Origin: GCA-016699975 sp964420045
Lineage (GTDB): Bacteria > Patescibacteriota > Minisyncoccia > Moranbacterales > UBA1568
Direction of reading: 5' to 3'
DNA: 45,774 nt
Assembly (NCBI GenBank): GCA_964420045.1
Contig: CAYQPQ010000007.1
Location: forward strand, 1 to 45,774
The position numbers and the translations under genes were made by a program. Numbering within the stretch: position 1 is the first letter of the stretch; each line of letters opens with the position of its first letter. A model generated the notes under the pieces. That model saw only the letters and a list, made by a program, of their open reading frames with translations, had not been told where the DNA came from and did not search any database. This document shows positions 30,968 through 39,390 of the stretch, piece after piece.

Positions 30968-31711
30968 ATGAAGACGAAATTTCTTGTGTTGCAATTTCGG
31001 CCGGAGGATGATGCGTCGGAGGGGGAATTTGAGGCGATGCTCCGATGTGGAGGGATTCTGCCAGAGGAAGTGGAACGGGTGCGAATGGAGCGAGGGGATT
31101 TGCCAACATTGCCGGCGCATGAGTATGTCGGTGTTCTTGCAGGTGGCGGACCGTTTAATATAAGTGACTCGGAAGAGAAGAAGGGGGAATCAGGAAGGAT
31201 GGTTGAACGAAATCTATTTCCGATCATTCGAGATATTGTCGAAACTGACACGCCGTTTCTCGGCGCGTGCTATGGGCTCGGCGCCTTGGTGCAGATGCTT
31301 GGCGGCATTGTCTCGAAAAATGGCTTTGCGGAGGCAGCGGGAGCGACAGAGATTGCGGTGACGGAAGCGGGGATGTCCGACCCGATACTCAAGGGACTTT
31401 CCTCGCCATTTCGCGCTTTTACAGGACACAAGGAAGCGTGCGAATCGGTGCCGGACGGAGCGGTTCTTTTGGCGACTTCGCCGTCATGTCTTGTACAAAT
31501 GATTCGCGTCAAACGCAATGTATATGCCACACAATTTCATCCGGAACTTGATGCTCAGGGTATCTGCGTGCGTGTCGATGCCTATCGGCATCATGGCTAC
31601 TTCGCTCCAGAGGAAGCGGAGATTCTGAAAGAGCGGTGTCTCTCGGAACGTATTGTTGTGCCAATGGAAATCCTTCGTCGGTTTGTTGAGAAGGCGAGAA
31701 TGGCGGCGTAG
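30968..31711 (+). CDS. Class I glutamine amidotransferase-like protein
   Basis: GATase1-fold protein of 247 residues. Nucleophile motif FLGACYGLGAL (Cys101) and the partner residues in YATQFHPELD (His191, Glu193) are intact. The N-terminal Rossmann half has YVGVLAGGGPFNISD (oxyanion-strand glycine pair). It resembles stand-alone GuaA-type amidotransferase proteins that transfer the glutamine amide N, but no synthase partner adjoins it. A C-terminal helical extension of ~45 residues (RHHGYFAPEEAEILKERC...) is present. Palindromic element copy 2 begins 8 bases after its stop. Confidence 0.9.
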   Translation: MKTKFLVLQFRPEDDASEGEFEAMLRCGGILPEEVERVRMERGDLPTLPAHEYVGVLAGGGPFNISDSEEKKGESGRMVERNLFPIIRDIVETDTPFLGACYGLGALVQMLGGIVSKNGFAEAAGATEIAVTEAGMSDPILKGLSSPFRAFTGHKEACESVPDGAVLLATSPSCLVQMIRVKRNVYATQFHPELDAQGICVRVDAYRHHGYFAPEEAEILKERCLSERIVVPMEILRRFVEKARMAA

Positions 31712-31719
31712 AATTCGAA

Positions 31720-31842
31720 TTTTCCGAAAGAAATTCTTTTTTTGCTTGTCTTACACTTTGTACGCCTGCCTGCCGGTAGGTAGGAAAGCCGCAAAAAAAG
31801 AATTTCTTTCGGAAAAACAGCCTTCTTAGACACACTCTAAGG
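31720..31842. repeat. Palindromic element, copy 2, with nested 20-nt insertion
   Basis: Inner arms 31720-31745 and 31791-31815 match copy 1 (5336-5415) nearly base for base, as does the right end (cagcctt-ttagacacactct). At the apex, copy 1 reads gtac|gaaagcc, whereas here 31764-31783 (gcctgcctgccggtaggtag) is inserted between these words. The left outer arm of copy 1 is missing. Position between convergent genes suits a bidirectional terminator. The last bases encode the final Pro and the stop of the minus-strand gene. Confidence 0.9.
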
Positions 31843-34800
31843 CGTTCTTGGGTGCACAAGGGCACTTTGCAGATAGGGTGCTGCTGGGCGAGGGAAGGGC
31901 TCTTTGTCGATCGGCGGAATGCCTTCGTCGAGAACAAAGAGGGAATTTTGTACCAGAGGATGCGATTCGAAGAGGCGGCTCAAGAGGTGATTGGAGAGTG
32001 TGTTTCCGATGGCAGCGAGAATCATGCCCTGGTGATGACTCATGAACATATTGACAGGAGACCCGTGTCGCGAGCGGTGGAAGTCGATCGCCTCAATATA
32101 GCCGTAGACGCCACGACCGCCATGTGCCGTATAGGCGGCAAGATTCTTGAGTACGGCGCGAGGGAAGGAAGATAGCGACAGGACAATACTATAGGCAGAA
32201 ACAACGGACCGGTCATCGGCGGAAGGAGACAGGGAGAGCGCTGGCAATCCGAACGGTTTATATCGGAAGTTGCCGCCGCGGTCGAGTTCGGCATAGCCGG
32301 ATTCCGAGAGTCCCCAGACGGGGATATTTTTTTTCTTGGCGGAACGGCGATTCATCAGGATGGCTGTTCGTATGCTTCGCCCGACGAGCGAGTCTTTGTG
32401 TTCTTCGAGGAAGAGCGCCGGCATAAGATATTCGAAGAGCGTGCCGGTCCAGGAGATGAGGGCGGGACCCATGGGGAGTGACAAAACGGTGCGATTGAGT
32501 TTGTTCCAGCCGCGGAAGGAGAGCGTTCCTTCGGCGAGCGCCAGGAGGTTCGCGATGCGCGCTTCGGAGGCAAGTGTTTGATAGAAGCGGTTTTCCAGTC
32601 GTTTCGTTGGCACGTGGAATCCGATGGAGATAAGCGAGCGTTTCTTGGAGCGGAGGAAGTCAAACCGCATAGCGGAAATCATCGCGTCGAGTCTTTGCTC
32701 GAGCTGAGTTGGGAGTGTATTGCTCGGCACGGCAGTGTTCGAAAACTCGGAAGATTGTTGAGAAAGATCGTATTCGGCGAGCGTGTCGTTGAGTTGTTCC
32801 CGGAAGAGCGTGAGGATGCTCTGCGCTTCCTCTGGGAGGGACATCGGAAGAATCGTGCCGACAAGAGAAGTTTTTATTGCCTGACACTGTTCAAAAAATG
32901 CTGATTCATCGTCTGTTGGGAGTGTTTCAATGCGCTCGGAGAGCGCTTCCCAGACATCGGTGAAAGATTGCATATCGAGTGTTCGAGGGATGCGTTGTCG
33001 GATGAGTCGGGCAAGAGTGCGGAGTCCTTTCCCGATACGAGAAATGGAGAGAGTATCCGTGTCGTGCGTGAGCCACTGTCTTACAACGATAAGGGCGGCC
33101 AGGAGATTACCGCTATCGACGCTGGAGATGAAGAGAGGAGGAGCGGGAGTCGCGGTTTTTGTTGCGTACCAATTGTAGAAATGCCCCTGGTGTTGTTCCA
33201 TGCGTTCCAAGGTGGCACAGGTGTGTTCGAGATATGCTCGCGTTTTCTTTTTTGAGATAAACCCGAGTCGGTGTGCGAGCATTGCCGAAGTGAGGAAGAA
33301 GCCGATATTGGTAATGGAGGTGTACTCGGCGATTTTTGGTGTCGGATGGGTGCGCACGTAGTCCGGTGGGAGAAAATTGGTTTCCGGTCCGACAGTCTTT
33401 GCGAAGAAACTCCACGTTTCGAGAGCGTCTTGGCGAAGCGCATCTTCTTCTTGTTGTGAAAAATCATGAGCTTGCTTGTAGGGCTTGTTGAGCGCGAACA
33501 CAAGAAGCGGAATGCCGGTCCAGAGTATGAGGAGGAGGGCAAAAATCGGATGTATGTTTGTATGGAGCCACGCATCAAGTGAGACAATGGTGAGCGTAAT
33601 AAGCGGGAAGAGAAGCGGTATGCGCCCCGCGGGATTTTCGAAATGCGCCGAAGGAACCCATTCGAGCATGTTTTTTTTGCTCCAGAAGCGTCGGAAGAGA
33701 GCGGTGATAATGGCGTGTGTAGTGTCGAGGGCAGTATAGGGAAGCGTGATGCATTCGAATATCGCCTGTCGACACAGACGAAAACTTCGTGTCGTGGTGC
33801 GTTTCAATCGATAGCCGAGGTGCTTCCATGTCCCAGTGAGGAATTGATAGCTCCAGCGAATCCAGTCGATACACATATCGAGCAAGAAAAGATCGAGTAG
33901 GAATATGCCCCACGCAAAGAGGAGCAAGTTGGGATTGCCGACAATCCACGACAACACCGTGATAAGAAATACTGCCGGACGAAACAGACTCTGAAGGAGA
34001 TTGTCGGCAATTTTAAACTTGTGAATGCCGGAGAGGGTATTTGACCGAGTCTGTTCAGCTTCGTCTCGTACGGTTGGAAAGAGCCAGTCGATAATCTGCC
34101 AGTCTCCGCGTGTCCAGCGGTGGTTTCTTGCGAGCATAGCGCGAAGCGATTTCGGAAATTCATCGAAGACATCGATGTCCGCCGCATAGGCGGTTCGGGC
34201 GAGTGAGCCTTCGAGTAGGTCATGGCTCAAGATTTGATTGGTCGGGAGTGTTGTGTCGAGTGCGCAGAGGAAGGCGTCTATATGAAACGATCCCTTGCCA
34301 GCATAGCTTCCTTCGAGAAATACGTCCTGATATATTTCCGGAAATGTGGTCGAGTAGGCGCTGAATCGTTTCTCATCGAAAAATATCCGCGGCAAGCGGA
34401 ATCGATGCCGGTTTTTGAACCACTGCTTGACGTGTGGCTGTATGAAGGCGTATCCGTGCGTCAACAGACCATCTTTCCCAAGAATCGGTTTTTGAAGGGG
34501 ATGCGCATGGATGCCGAGCATGTCCTTGATGAAATCTCGCGTGATGAACGCGTCTTCGTCGAGTGTGATAATGAACTGCGCCGAAGGAAGTGACTCTGCG
34601 GAAAGGAAAAACGGCGATGAGGGCGTTCGTCCGCGAAGTATCCTGGCGAAATCGAGGAGTTTGCCGCGCTTGCGTTCCCATCCCATCCAGCGTCCCTGTT
34701 GCTCGGACCATACGCGTGACCGGATGACAAAAGCAAATCGATCCGTTTCGCCATAGCGGGCGTTCAAGTCTCGGAAGGCTGTTTTTGTTTCTTCGAGTAA

Positions 34801-36519
34801 GGCAGTGTCTTCCGGAGAGATTTCGCTTGAGGCATCGGTATAATCGAGGAGAAGATAGTAGGAAAGCGCGCTTGCGGCATTGCTGAGATAGGCGGTTTCG
34901 AGTTTACCAAGAAGCGCGAAGAGCGTATGTCTGTCTTTAAGAAGTGCCGGTATGACAAAAATAGCGGAAGCTGATTCGGGCACTCTCCGCCGGAAATTGA
35001 GCCGCGGAAGAAATGTCGGCGGGACAATGCCGACAAACAAGCTGTCCACCAAATGTTTGGATGCCTTATAGAGAATGGGAAAGGCGATAATCATGAGGAA
35101 CCGGTAGTGGAGATAGAACGCGGCGAATAGGCCCGCAGTGATGCATGAGACGGAAAGTATGGAACCGAAGTAGGCGGCGCGAATCGCAGGAAGCCTTTGT
35201 CGATCGTGATACCAGTGCCACCAGGAGAGGCGGTCATTCCCGGTAAGCCGTTTCAGAAGCAGGGGAAGTCCTTCGTCGACGAGATAAAACCCGACATGGC
35301 GCCGGGGACCGTCTTCGTGCTCTTCTGCAAGTGCGAGTGCTGCTCGTATGAATGTTTCTTCGGAGAGTCGAAGTGTTTTTGCAACCGAAGCCGCCTTCTT
35401 TCGGTACATCTCTTGAGAAAGCGATGTCATATGCTCGTAGGTATCGGCCGGATCTCGAACAAGCAGACGATGAAGGGCGTTGGTTTTTCGCAAAAGGGTA
35501 TTCCATTCGAATTCTCCCAAAAGAGAGAGTGATCGAAGGAGAATGCGGACTCTGGTTGAGAGTTCCCGCATGCTTTTGGTGCCGGTCGTTTTTGGGGCGA
35601 GTCCTTTGAGAGCGATTACCCCGTCTTTTTTTCCTGCGCTGTCTCGGAATCGGGAGATCGGGGAAGATTCTTTGGCGCGACATTCTTCGAGGGCGTCGGT
35701 AAACGCATCGGCATAGGCATCTCCGTAGCGCTTCCGAAGTTTGGCAGCCATTCCGTTATAGCGAGGAGCGTTTGGTCCGAATTTATTGAATGATGTCCGT
35801 GCGAGCGTGCGCGCCTCTTCGGCGTCGGCAAGGCGAAGCGCAACGCCTGAAAGTTTGTCGAGCGAGAGGAGTCTCAGAATTGGCGAGACTGCTTCCGTTT
35901 CGGCGAGCGAAAGAGAAAACGCGGCGGATTCTTGCCAATCGTTTAGCGTGCTCGCTAGAGTTTCTTCTGAAAATCGAAACGCGGTTCTCTCAACATACTC
36001 ATCGAGAAGACGCGCTATGGCTATGATATTGGCGGGCGCTGTTTCGTCAAAAGATACTTTGGAGAGCGTTGTCTCGAGCGAGCGAAACTCTGCTGCGATG
36101 GCGGCGTGCTTCTTGAGAAGCCAGCGCGTAGCAAGGAGCAGTGTGTCCGGAGGTGCCGCAAAGGATGTCTGCGTATCATCTTTCTGTGATCGGTTAAGCC
36201 AGGGCGCGCGTCCTCGATAGGGGGTATAAAACAACGAAAAGCGTCGGTGGATATCTCGAACTTTGTGTGAGAGGTGTTTCCCCAAGATGCGCTGTCCTCG
36301 TCGAAGCGAGAGCTGTGAAACAGACAATTCGGCTTGTCTAAGCCATGTAGCTACAGGTATCTCTTCGCGATATCGCCTTGTAAACAAACGGGAGAAAAAC
36401 ATAGAAAGCAAAGAAAGAAACAAGACTGTCAACAGAGAAAGTATACCAGAAAAGAGGGAAAGAAAGCTATTTTTGAATATTTTGAGAAGAAAACTCTTCG
36501 GTGGCGCATGTTGCACCAT
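31837..36519 (-). CDS. Cyclic beta-1,2-glucan synthase-like enzyme: GT84 plus glycoamylase-like domain, no phosphorylase domain
   Basis: Membrane enzyme of ~1560 residues. N-terminal helix (SLFSGILSLLTVLFLSLLSMFF), a long helical region, then two helices (~455-510). Next comes a GT84-type glycosyltransferase with SYYLLLDYTDA, the nucleotide-sugar metal motif LDEDAF (~655-660), FLEGSYAGKGSFHIDAF (~735-750) and RNHRWTRGDWQ (~799-809). More helices (~860-1060) lead to the glycoamylase-like/cyclisation domain with SSVDSGNLLAALI, ARIANLLALAEG, WTGTLFEYLMPALFLEE, VWGLSESGY and SHHQGM (~1495). NdvB-type synthases are about 2800 residues and end in a GH94 phosphorylase part that trims chain length; that part is absent here. 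ATG at 36519 preferred to a TTG two codons earlier. Single-gene unit between convergent and divergent neighbours. Confidence 0.88.
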   Translation of the reverse strand: MVQHAPPKSFLLKIFKNSFLSLFSGILSLLTVLFLSLLSMFFSRLFTRRYREEIPVATWLRQAELSVSQLSLRRGQRILGKHLSHKVRDIHRRFSLFYTPYRGRAPWLNRSQKDDTQTSFAAPPDTLLLATRWLLKKHAAIAAEFRSLETTLSKVSFDETAPANIIAIARLLDEYVERTAFRFSEETLASTLNDWQESAAFSLSLAETEAVSPILRLLSLDKLSGVALRLADAEEARTLARTSFNKFGPNAPRYNGMAAKLRKRYGDAYADAFTDALEECRAKESSPISRFRDSAGKKDGVIALKGLAPKTTGTKSMRELSTRVRILLRSLSLLGEFEWNTLLRKTNALHRLLVRDPADTYEHMTSLSQEMYRKKAASVAKTLRLSEETFIRAALALAEEHEDGPRRHVGFYLVDEGLPLLLKRLTGNDRLSWWHWYHDRQRLPAIRAAYFGSILSVSCITAGLFAAFYLHYRFLMIIAFPILYKASKHLVDSLFVGIVPPTFLPRLNFRRRVPESASAIFVIPALLKDRHTLFALLGKLETAYLSNAASALSYYLLLDYTDASSEISPEDTALLEETKTAFRDLNARYGETDRFAFVIRSRVWSEQQGRWMGWERKRGKLLDFARILRGRTPSSPFFLSAESLPSAQFIITLDEDAFITRDFIKDMLGIHAHPLQKPILGKDGLLTHGYAFIQPHVKQWFKNRHRFRLPRIFFDEKRFSAYSTTFPEIYQDVFLEGSYAGKGSFHIDAFLCALDTTLPTNQILSHDLLEGSLARTAYAADIDVFDEFPKSLRAMLARNHRWTRGDWQIIDWLFPTVRDEAEQTRSNTLSGIHKFKIADNLLQSLFRPAVFLITVLSWIVGNPNLLLFAWGIFLLDLFLLDMCIDWIRWSYQFLTGTWKHLGYRLKRTTTRSFRLCRQAIFECITLPYTALDTTHAIITALFRRFWSKKNMLEWVPSAHFENPAGRIPLLFPLITLTIVSLDAWLHTNIHPIFALLLILWTGIPLLVFALNKPYKQAHDFSQQEEDALRQDALETWSFFAKTVGPETNFLPPDYVRTHPTPKIAEYTSITNIGFFLTSAMLAHRLGFISKKKTRAYLEHTCATLERMEQHQGHFYNWYATKTATPAPPLFISSVDSGNLLAALIVVRQWLTHDTDTLSISRIGKGLRTLARLIRQRIPRTLDMQSFTDVWEALSERIETLPTDDESAFFEQCQAIKTSLVGTILPMSLPEEAQSILTLFREQLNDTLAEYDLSQQSSEFSNTAVPSNTLPTQLEQRLDAMISAMRFDFLRSKKRSLISIGFHVPTKRLENRFYQTLASEARIANLLALAEGTLSFRGWNKLNRTVLSLPMGPALISWTGTLFEYLMPALFLEEHKDSLVGRSIRTAILMNRRSAKKKNIPVWGLSESGYAELDRGGNFRYKPFGLPALSLSPSADDRSVVSAYSIVLSLSSFPRAVLKNLAAYTAHGGRGVYGYIEAIDFHRSRHGSPVNMFMSHHQGMILAAIGNTLSNHLLSRLFESHPLVQNSLFVLDEGIPPIDKEPFPRPAAPYLQSALVHPRTP

Positions 36520-36558
36520 TTCCAAAAGTCGGAAATATGGTGTAGAGTTTGATGAGGT

Positions 36559-36924
36559 TTGAGCATGAGAGAGATGTTTTCTTCCTACAACTATTGTATG
36601 ACGCTGTCAGCTTCTTCGAGAAAACCTATTGTAAAAGTCTGCGTTCACCGGGATTGTTGCGAACGAGGGTCGCAACAGATTTATGCCCGGCTCGAAAGAG
36701 AAGTTTCGTCCGATATGGATGTTCGGAAAACCGACGAATGTTTTCGGTTTTGCAAGAAAGGTCCCAATGTTGCAGTCGACGGCGCCGTTCTCCATCATAT
36801 GCATGAAAGAAACGTCGTGTCGCGCGTGCGATCGGAAGTCCGATCTCCTTCGGTAAAGAAAGACGGGATAGGCACGCGTACGATCGACGAGCTCGACGAC
36901 CTGCTCGACACATTTGGCGCTTGA
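36559..36924 (+). CDS. Thioredoxin-like [2Fe-2S] ferredoxin-domain protein
   Basis: Single domain of 121 residues of the thioredoxin-like [2Fe-2S] ferredoxin family. First pair of cluster ligands in VCVHRDCCERG, second pair in ECFRFCKKGPNVAV, the usual C-x(n)-C ... C-x3-C-x2-GPN pattern. Electron carrier by family; the partner enzyme is not obvious. The N-terminus (MSMREMFSSYNYCMTLSASS) may be overlong; a start inside it (Met14) is possible. Divergent from the glucan-synthase-like gene with 39 bases between them. Confidence 0.85.
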   Translation: MSMREMFSSYNYCMTLSASSRKPIVKVCVHRDCCERGSQQIYARLEREVSSDMDVRKTDECFRFCKKGPNVAVDGAVLHHMHERNVVSRVRSEVRSPSVKKDGIGTRTIDELDDLLDTFGA

Positions 36925-36954
36925 GATTTCGAGGTATTGCTTTCTCTTGGAACA

Positions 36955-36963
36955 TGATATACT
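36955..36963 (+). promoter_or_regulatory. Extended -10 promoter for the 37024 gene
   Basis: TGATATACT (TG-n plus TATACT, 36955-36963). A TTGCTT lies 15 bases upstream. The leader contains AAGGAGG (37001-37007), which stands 16 bases from the assigned ATG. Confidence 0.55.
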
Positions 36964-37023
36964 AAGCGAAAGTGTTTGTTTTAATGATGGGTAACCGTAC
37001 AAGGAGGGGTACACATCGCATGT

Positions 37024-37479
37024 ATGGCGGAAGAACCGATCTCGAGTGAAGAGTGGGCCGAAGAGGACGATGATGCGCCGGCAAAAAGTCTGCGAGACCG
37101 AATTCAGGATTTGCGAAACGGTTTTCGGAAGAAACTGGCCGAGGGGAGCGTGTGGACGCTTGCCCTGCTTTTTGTATGCGGTGCGCTGTTCGGCGCGGCG
37201 GCAAAGGCGGTGGCGGCGAGAAGTATTCTCATCGGATACTGGGACTACACCATTGGTTCCAGAGAGAAAACCGCGGTAAATCTCAATGCCGTTCAACAAG
37301 AACTGGCCGCTCGCCAAGAAGAAGCATCGAAACCGAAAGAAGACTCGACGCCGCAGACGGGCAATGCCTCTGATGACGAAGCAGCATCGGATGATGCTCA
37401 AGGGGAATCAACGAAGGAAATGCCGCCACTTCCGCCAACACCCGAGCCGCCGGCTCCTCCGGAGACAGGGAATGAATAG
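37024..37479 (+). CDS. Single-pass membrane protein with Pro/Glu-rich tail (151 aa)
   Basis: Acidic cytoplasmic N-terminus (~40 residues), one helix (VWTLALLFVCGALFGAAAKAVAA, ~43-65), then about 85 outer residues. Those begin ILIGYWDYTIGSREKTAVNLNAVQQELAARQEEA and end in a Pro/Glu-rich tail (PPLPPTPEPPAPPETG). No catalytic motif. The gene stands 32 bases before the DsbA-like oxidoreductase and shares its transcript, so it may be a partner or anchor. The SD-like AAGGAGG at 37001 is unusually far from the ATG. Confidence 0.65.
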   Translation: MAEEPISSEEWAEEDDDAPAKSLRDRIQDLRNGFRKKLAEGSVWTLALLFVCGALFGAAAKAVAARSILIGYWDYTIGSREKTAVNLNAVQQELAARQEEASKPKEDSTPQTGNASDDEAASDDAQGESTKEMPPLPPTPEPPAPPETGNE

Positions 37480-37511
37480 GCTCTCTTACAGGCTTTTTCT
37501 CTTTATGTTTA

Positions 37512-38681
37512 ATGTCGGATATTATGGATTTTCTGAATAAAAAAGATGCGGATGAAAAGGATGATGATTTCGGATTGTCATTCCTCGGAGGATCTTCCGA
37601 GGGCGGGGATGATGCGCCTGAAGAGTCGTTTGGCGAGCCGGATGAAAAGCGTGAGCTCGCCAAGAAGGTCAAGAACCTTACCGCACTTCTTGTTGTCGTT
37701 GGCGGGTTGTTTGTGGGGAGCCTCTATGTGGATGTTTCACAACTCATTACGAAATCGGGATTCTCTTCCCGAGCGCTCAAGACGACCGATGTGATAACGG
37801 CGGCCGGGAAGACGTGGGTTGCCTATGATCAGCCGATCGTTCATGTGACGGTGCTTTCCGAAGAGTCCTGCAAGGAGTGTCAAACCGATGAAGCGCTCGT
37901 GTGGCTTCGCCGCATCCTGCCGACCGTGTCCGCGGATGTATTGGATGTTTCGAAGGACGCTCAAGCGAAGGATCTCGCCAAGGCTGCCAATGTGACGGCG
38001 ATTCCCGCTTTCATTTTTTCGAAAGAAGTATCCGAAGTACCGGTCTATACGCAGGCACAGCAGCTCTTTACGCCGCTCAATGACAAGGATGGCCGATACC
38101 TGCTCGACACCGCGCAGGTTGGCATTCCGGTTGGGAAATATCTCGAATTGCCCGAAGTGAACGATGCAGATATTCAGTCGGGATCAAAAGACGCGCCTAT
38201 TCGTGTGGTGGAGTTCACCGATTTCCAGTGTCCCTACTGCAAAGCGTTCCATGCGACTCTCCAAGAGACGCTCAAGGAATACGGCGACAAAGTACTCTAT
38301 GTCTACAAGAACTACCCGCTTCCGATTCACGCGCAGGCAGAGAACGCGGCACTTGCCGGGGAATGTGCCAATGAGCAGGGGAAATTTGCAGACTATGCCG
38401 ACAATCTCTTTGCCAAACAAGACGAGTGGGGCAAAACGACCGGTGTGCAGAAATTCAAAGATTATGCACGAACTCTTAAGTTCGACACGGCTCAATTTAA
38501 TTCGTGCTTGGACGATAAGAAATACCAAGATCGCGTGACCGCAAGCCTCGATGAAGGCAAAAAGTTTGGTATAAGCGGCACGCCCGGAACCTTCGTGAAC
38601 GGCACCTTCTTGAATGGCGCCGTCCCCCAAAGCGACCTCAAAGCCGCCATTGACGCGGAAATTGCCAGTGCTTCGAAGTAG
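37512..38681 (+). CDS. Membrane-anchored protein with two thioredoxin-like domains (DsbA family)
   Basis: A 389-residue protein that probably acts outside the membrane in thiol-disulphide exchange. The cytoplasmic N-terminus is acidic, with one helix (ALLVVVGGLFVGSLYVDVSQ, ~57-78). First thioredoxin-like domain: VTVLSEESCKEC (redox pair CKEC at 120-123, then a cis-Pro AIPAFIF). Second, DsbA-like domain: VEFTDFQCPYCKAFH (CPYC at 240-243) with cis-Pro near GISGTPGTFVNG. Family members of this DsbA/BdbD type oxidise or reduce exported proteins. Fusion of a CKEC domain in front of a CPYC domain is unusual. No DsbB/VKOR-type partner is visible in the window, although several Cys-rich secreted proteins here could be substrates. 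Confidence 0.9.
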   Translation: MSDIMDFLNKKDADEKDDDFGLSFLGGSSEGGDDAPEESFGEPDEKRELAKKVKNLTALLVVVGGLFVGSLYVDVSQLITKSGFSSRALKTTDVITAAGKTWVAYDQPIVHVTVLSEESCKECQTDEALVWLRRILPTVSADVLDVSKDAQAKDLAKAANVTAIPAFIFSKEVSEVPVYTQAQQLFTPLNDKDGRYLLDTAQVGIPVGKYLELPEVNDADIQSGSKDAPIRVVEFTDFQCPYCKAFHATLQETLKEYGDKVLYVYKNYPLPIHAQAENAALAGECANEQGKFADYADNLFAKQDEWGKTTGVQKFKDYARTLKFDTAQFNSCLDDKKYQDRVTASLDEGKKFGISGTPGTFVNGTFLNGAVPQSDLKAAIDAEIASASK

Positions 38682-38710
38682 CTTGCGGCATTCGTTTGTT
38701 TTTGGCTCTC

Positions 38711-38748
38711 GGGTCGTCCCGCCGCAACGGGACGACCCTTGTCTTTTC
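38711..38748 (+). terminator. Intrinsic terminator after the DsbA-like gene
   Basis: Perfect 11-bp hairpin gggtcgtcccg (38711-38721) / cgggacgaccc (38728-38738), loop ccgcaa, followed by ttgtcttttctt. Confidence 0.88.
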
Positions 38749-38767
38749 TTCGAGGACGCGATACACT
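38739..38767 (+). promoter_or_regulatory. Promoter of tRNA-Ala, -35 in the terminator T tract
   Basis: TTGTCT (38739-38744), 17-base spacer, TACACT (38762-38767). The -35 is the beginning of the T tract of the preceding terminator. Predicted start about 38774; tRNA at 38803. Confidence 0.6.
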
Positions 38768-38802
38768 GAAATCCAGTTTTAGTGGCTTTCAGGAAGCATT
38801 TC

Positions 38803-38873
38803 GGGCCTGTAGTAAAGTGGTATTACGCAGCATTCGCATTGCTGAGTCGGGAGTTCGATTCTCCCCAGGTCCA
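38803..38873 (+). tRNA. tRNA-Ala (anticodon CGC), no encoded CCA
   Basis: Acceptor GGGCCTG/CAGGTCC with the alanine identity pair G3-U70. D arm GTAA-AGTGGTA-TTAC, anticodon stem CAGCA/TGCTG with loop TTCGCAT (CGC at 34-36), short variable loop AGTC, T arm GGGAG-TTCGATT-CTCCC, discriminator A. Next bases CAA. Confidence 0.9.
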
Positions 38874-38911
38874 CAAAAAAGCGTTTCGCTGAACAATTCC
38901 TTTTTTATCGT

Positions 38912-39301
38912 ATGCTCTTAGAGAGGCGACTTGTATCAAAACTTGAAAATTACAATATTTTGCATGGCAATCGTATCGAGTTTCTCAATTTTTTAGGGCA
39001 TGTTGTCAATACATCATGGCCACGTTGGAATTATTGTTTTGATTCTAGAGGAGAATTTGCTAAAAGACTTACGCATATCTTTGGAGATTGTGTAGAAGAG
39101 GGGTACATTCAGTCTCAAAATGAACAACTTTCTGTTACTCGGAAAGGGAGGAGTTTTGTATCATGGTCAGGCTTTTGTGAGGAATACATAAAAAGAAGAA
39201 AGCGTTTCACAACAGCCCTCAAAGCAGTTCTTCTCTCGTCAACTTTAACTGCACTGATCGTCCATTTTTGGCCTGAAATCTCCGCAGTATTCAAGCAATA
39301 A
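38912..39301 (+). CDS. Hypothetical protein with C-terminal membrane helix (129 aa)
   Basis: Unrecognised tail-anchored protein. Residues 1-90 are soluble and helical (LERRLVSKLENYN, HVVNTSWPRWNYCF) and end in a strand-turn-strand VTRKGRSFVSW that resembles the wing of a winged helix. A basic segment (KRRKRFTTALK) precedes one hydrophobic helix (AVLLSSTLTALIVHFWPEI). AT content is higher than in the housekeeping genes. It starts 39 bases after tRNA-Ala and may use its promoter. Confidence 0.5.
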   Translation: MLLERRLVSKLENYNILHGNRIEFLNFLGHVVNTSWPRWNYCFDSRGEFAKRLTHIFGDCVEEGYIQSQNEQLSVTRKGRSFVSWSGFCEEYIKRRKRFTTALKAVLLSSTLTALIVHFWPEISAVFKQ

Positions 39302-39390
39302 ATTTTCGTATACTCACTGGTTATTCAAGGATATAAAAACAAAATGGAATACGGATGCAGTAGTAAAGTCATTCTTATTACCCTCTCCTC

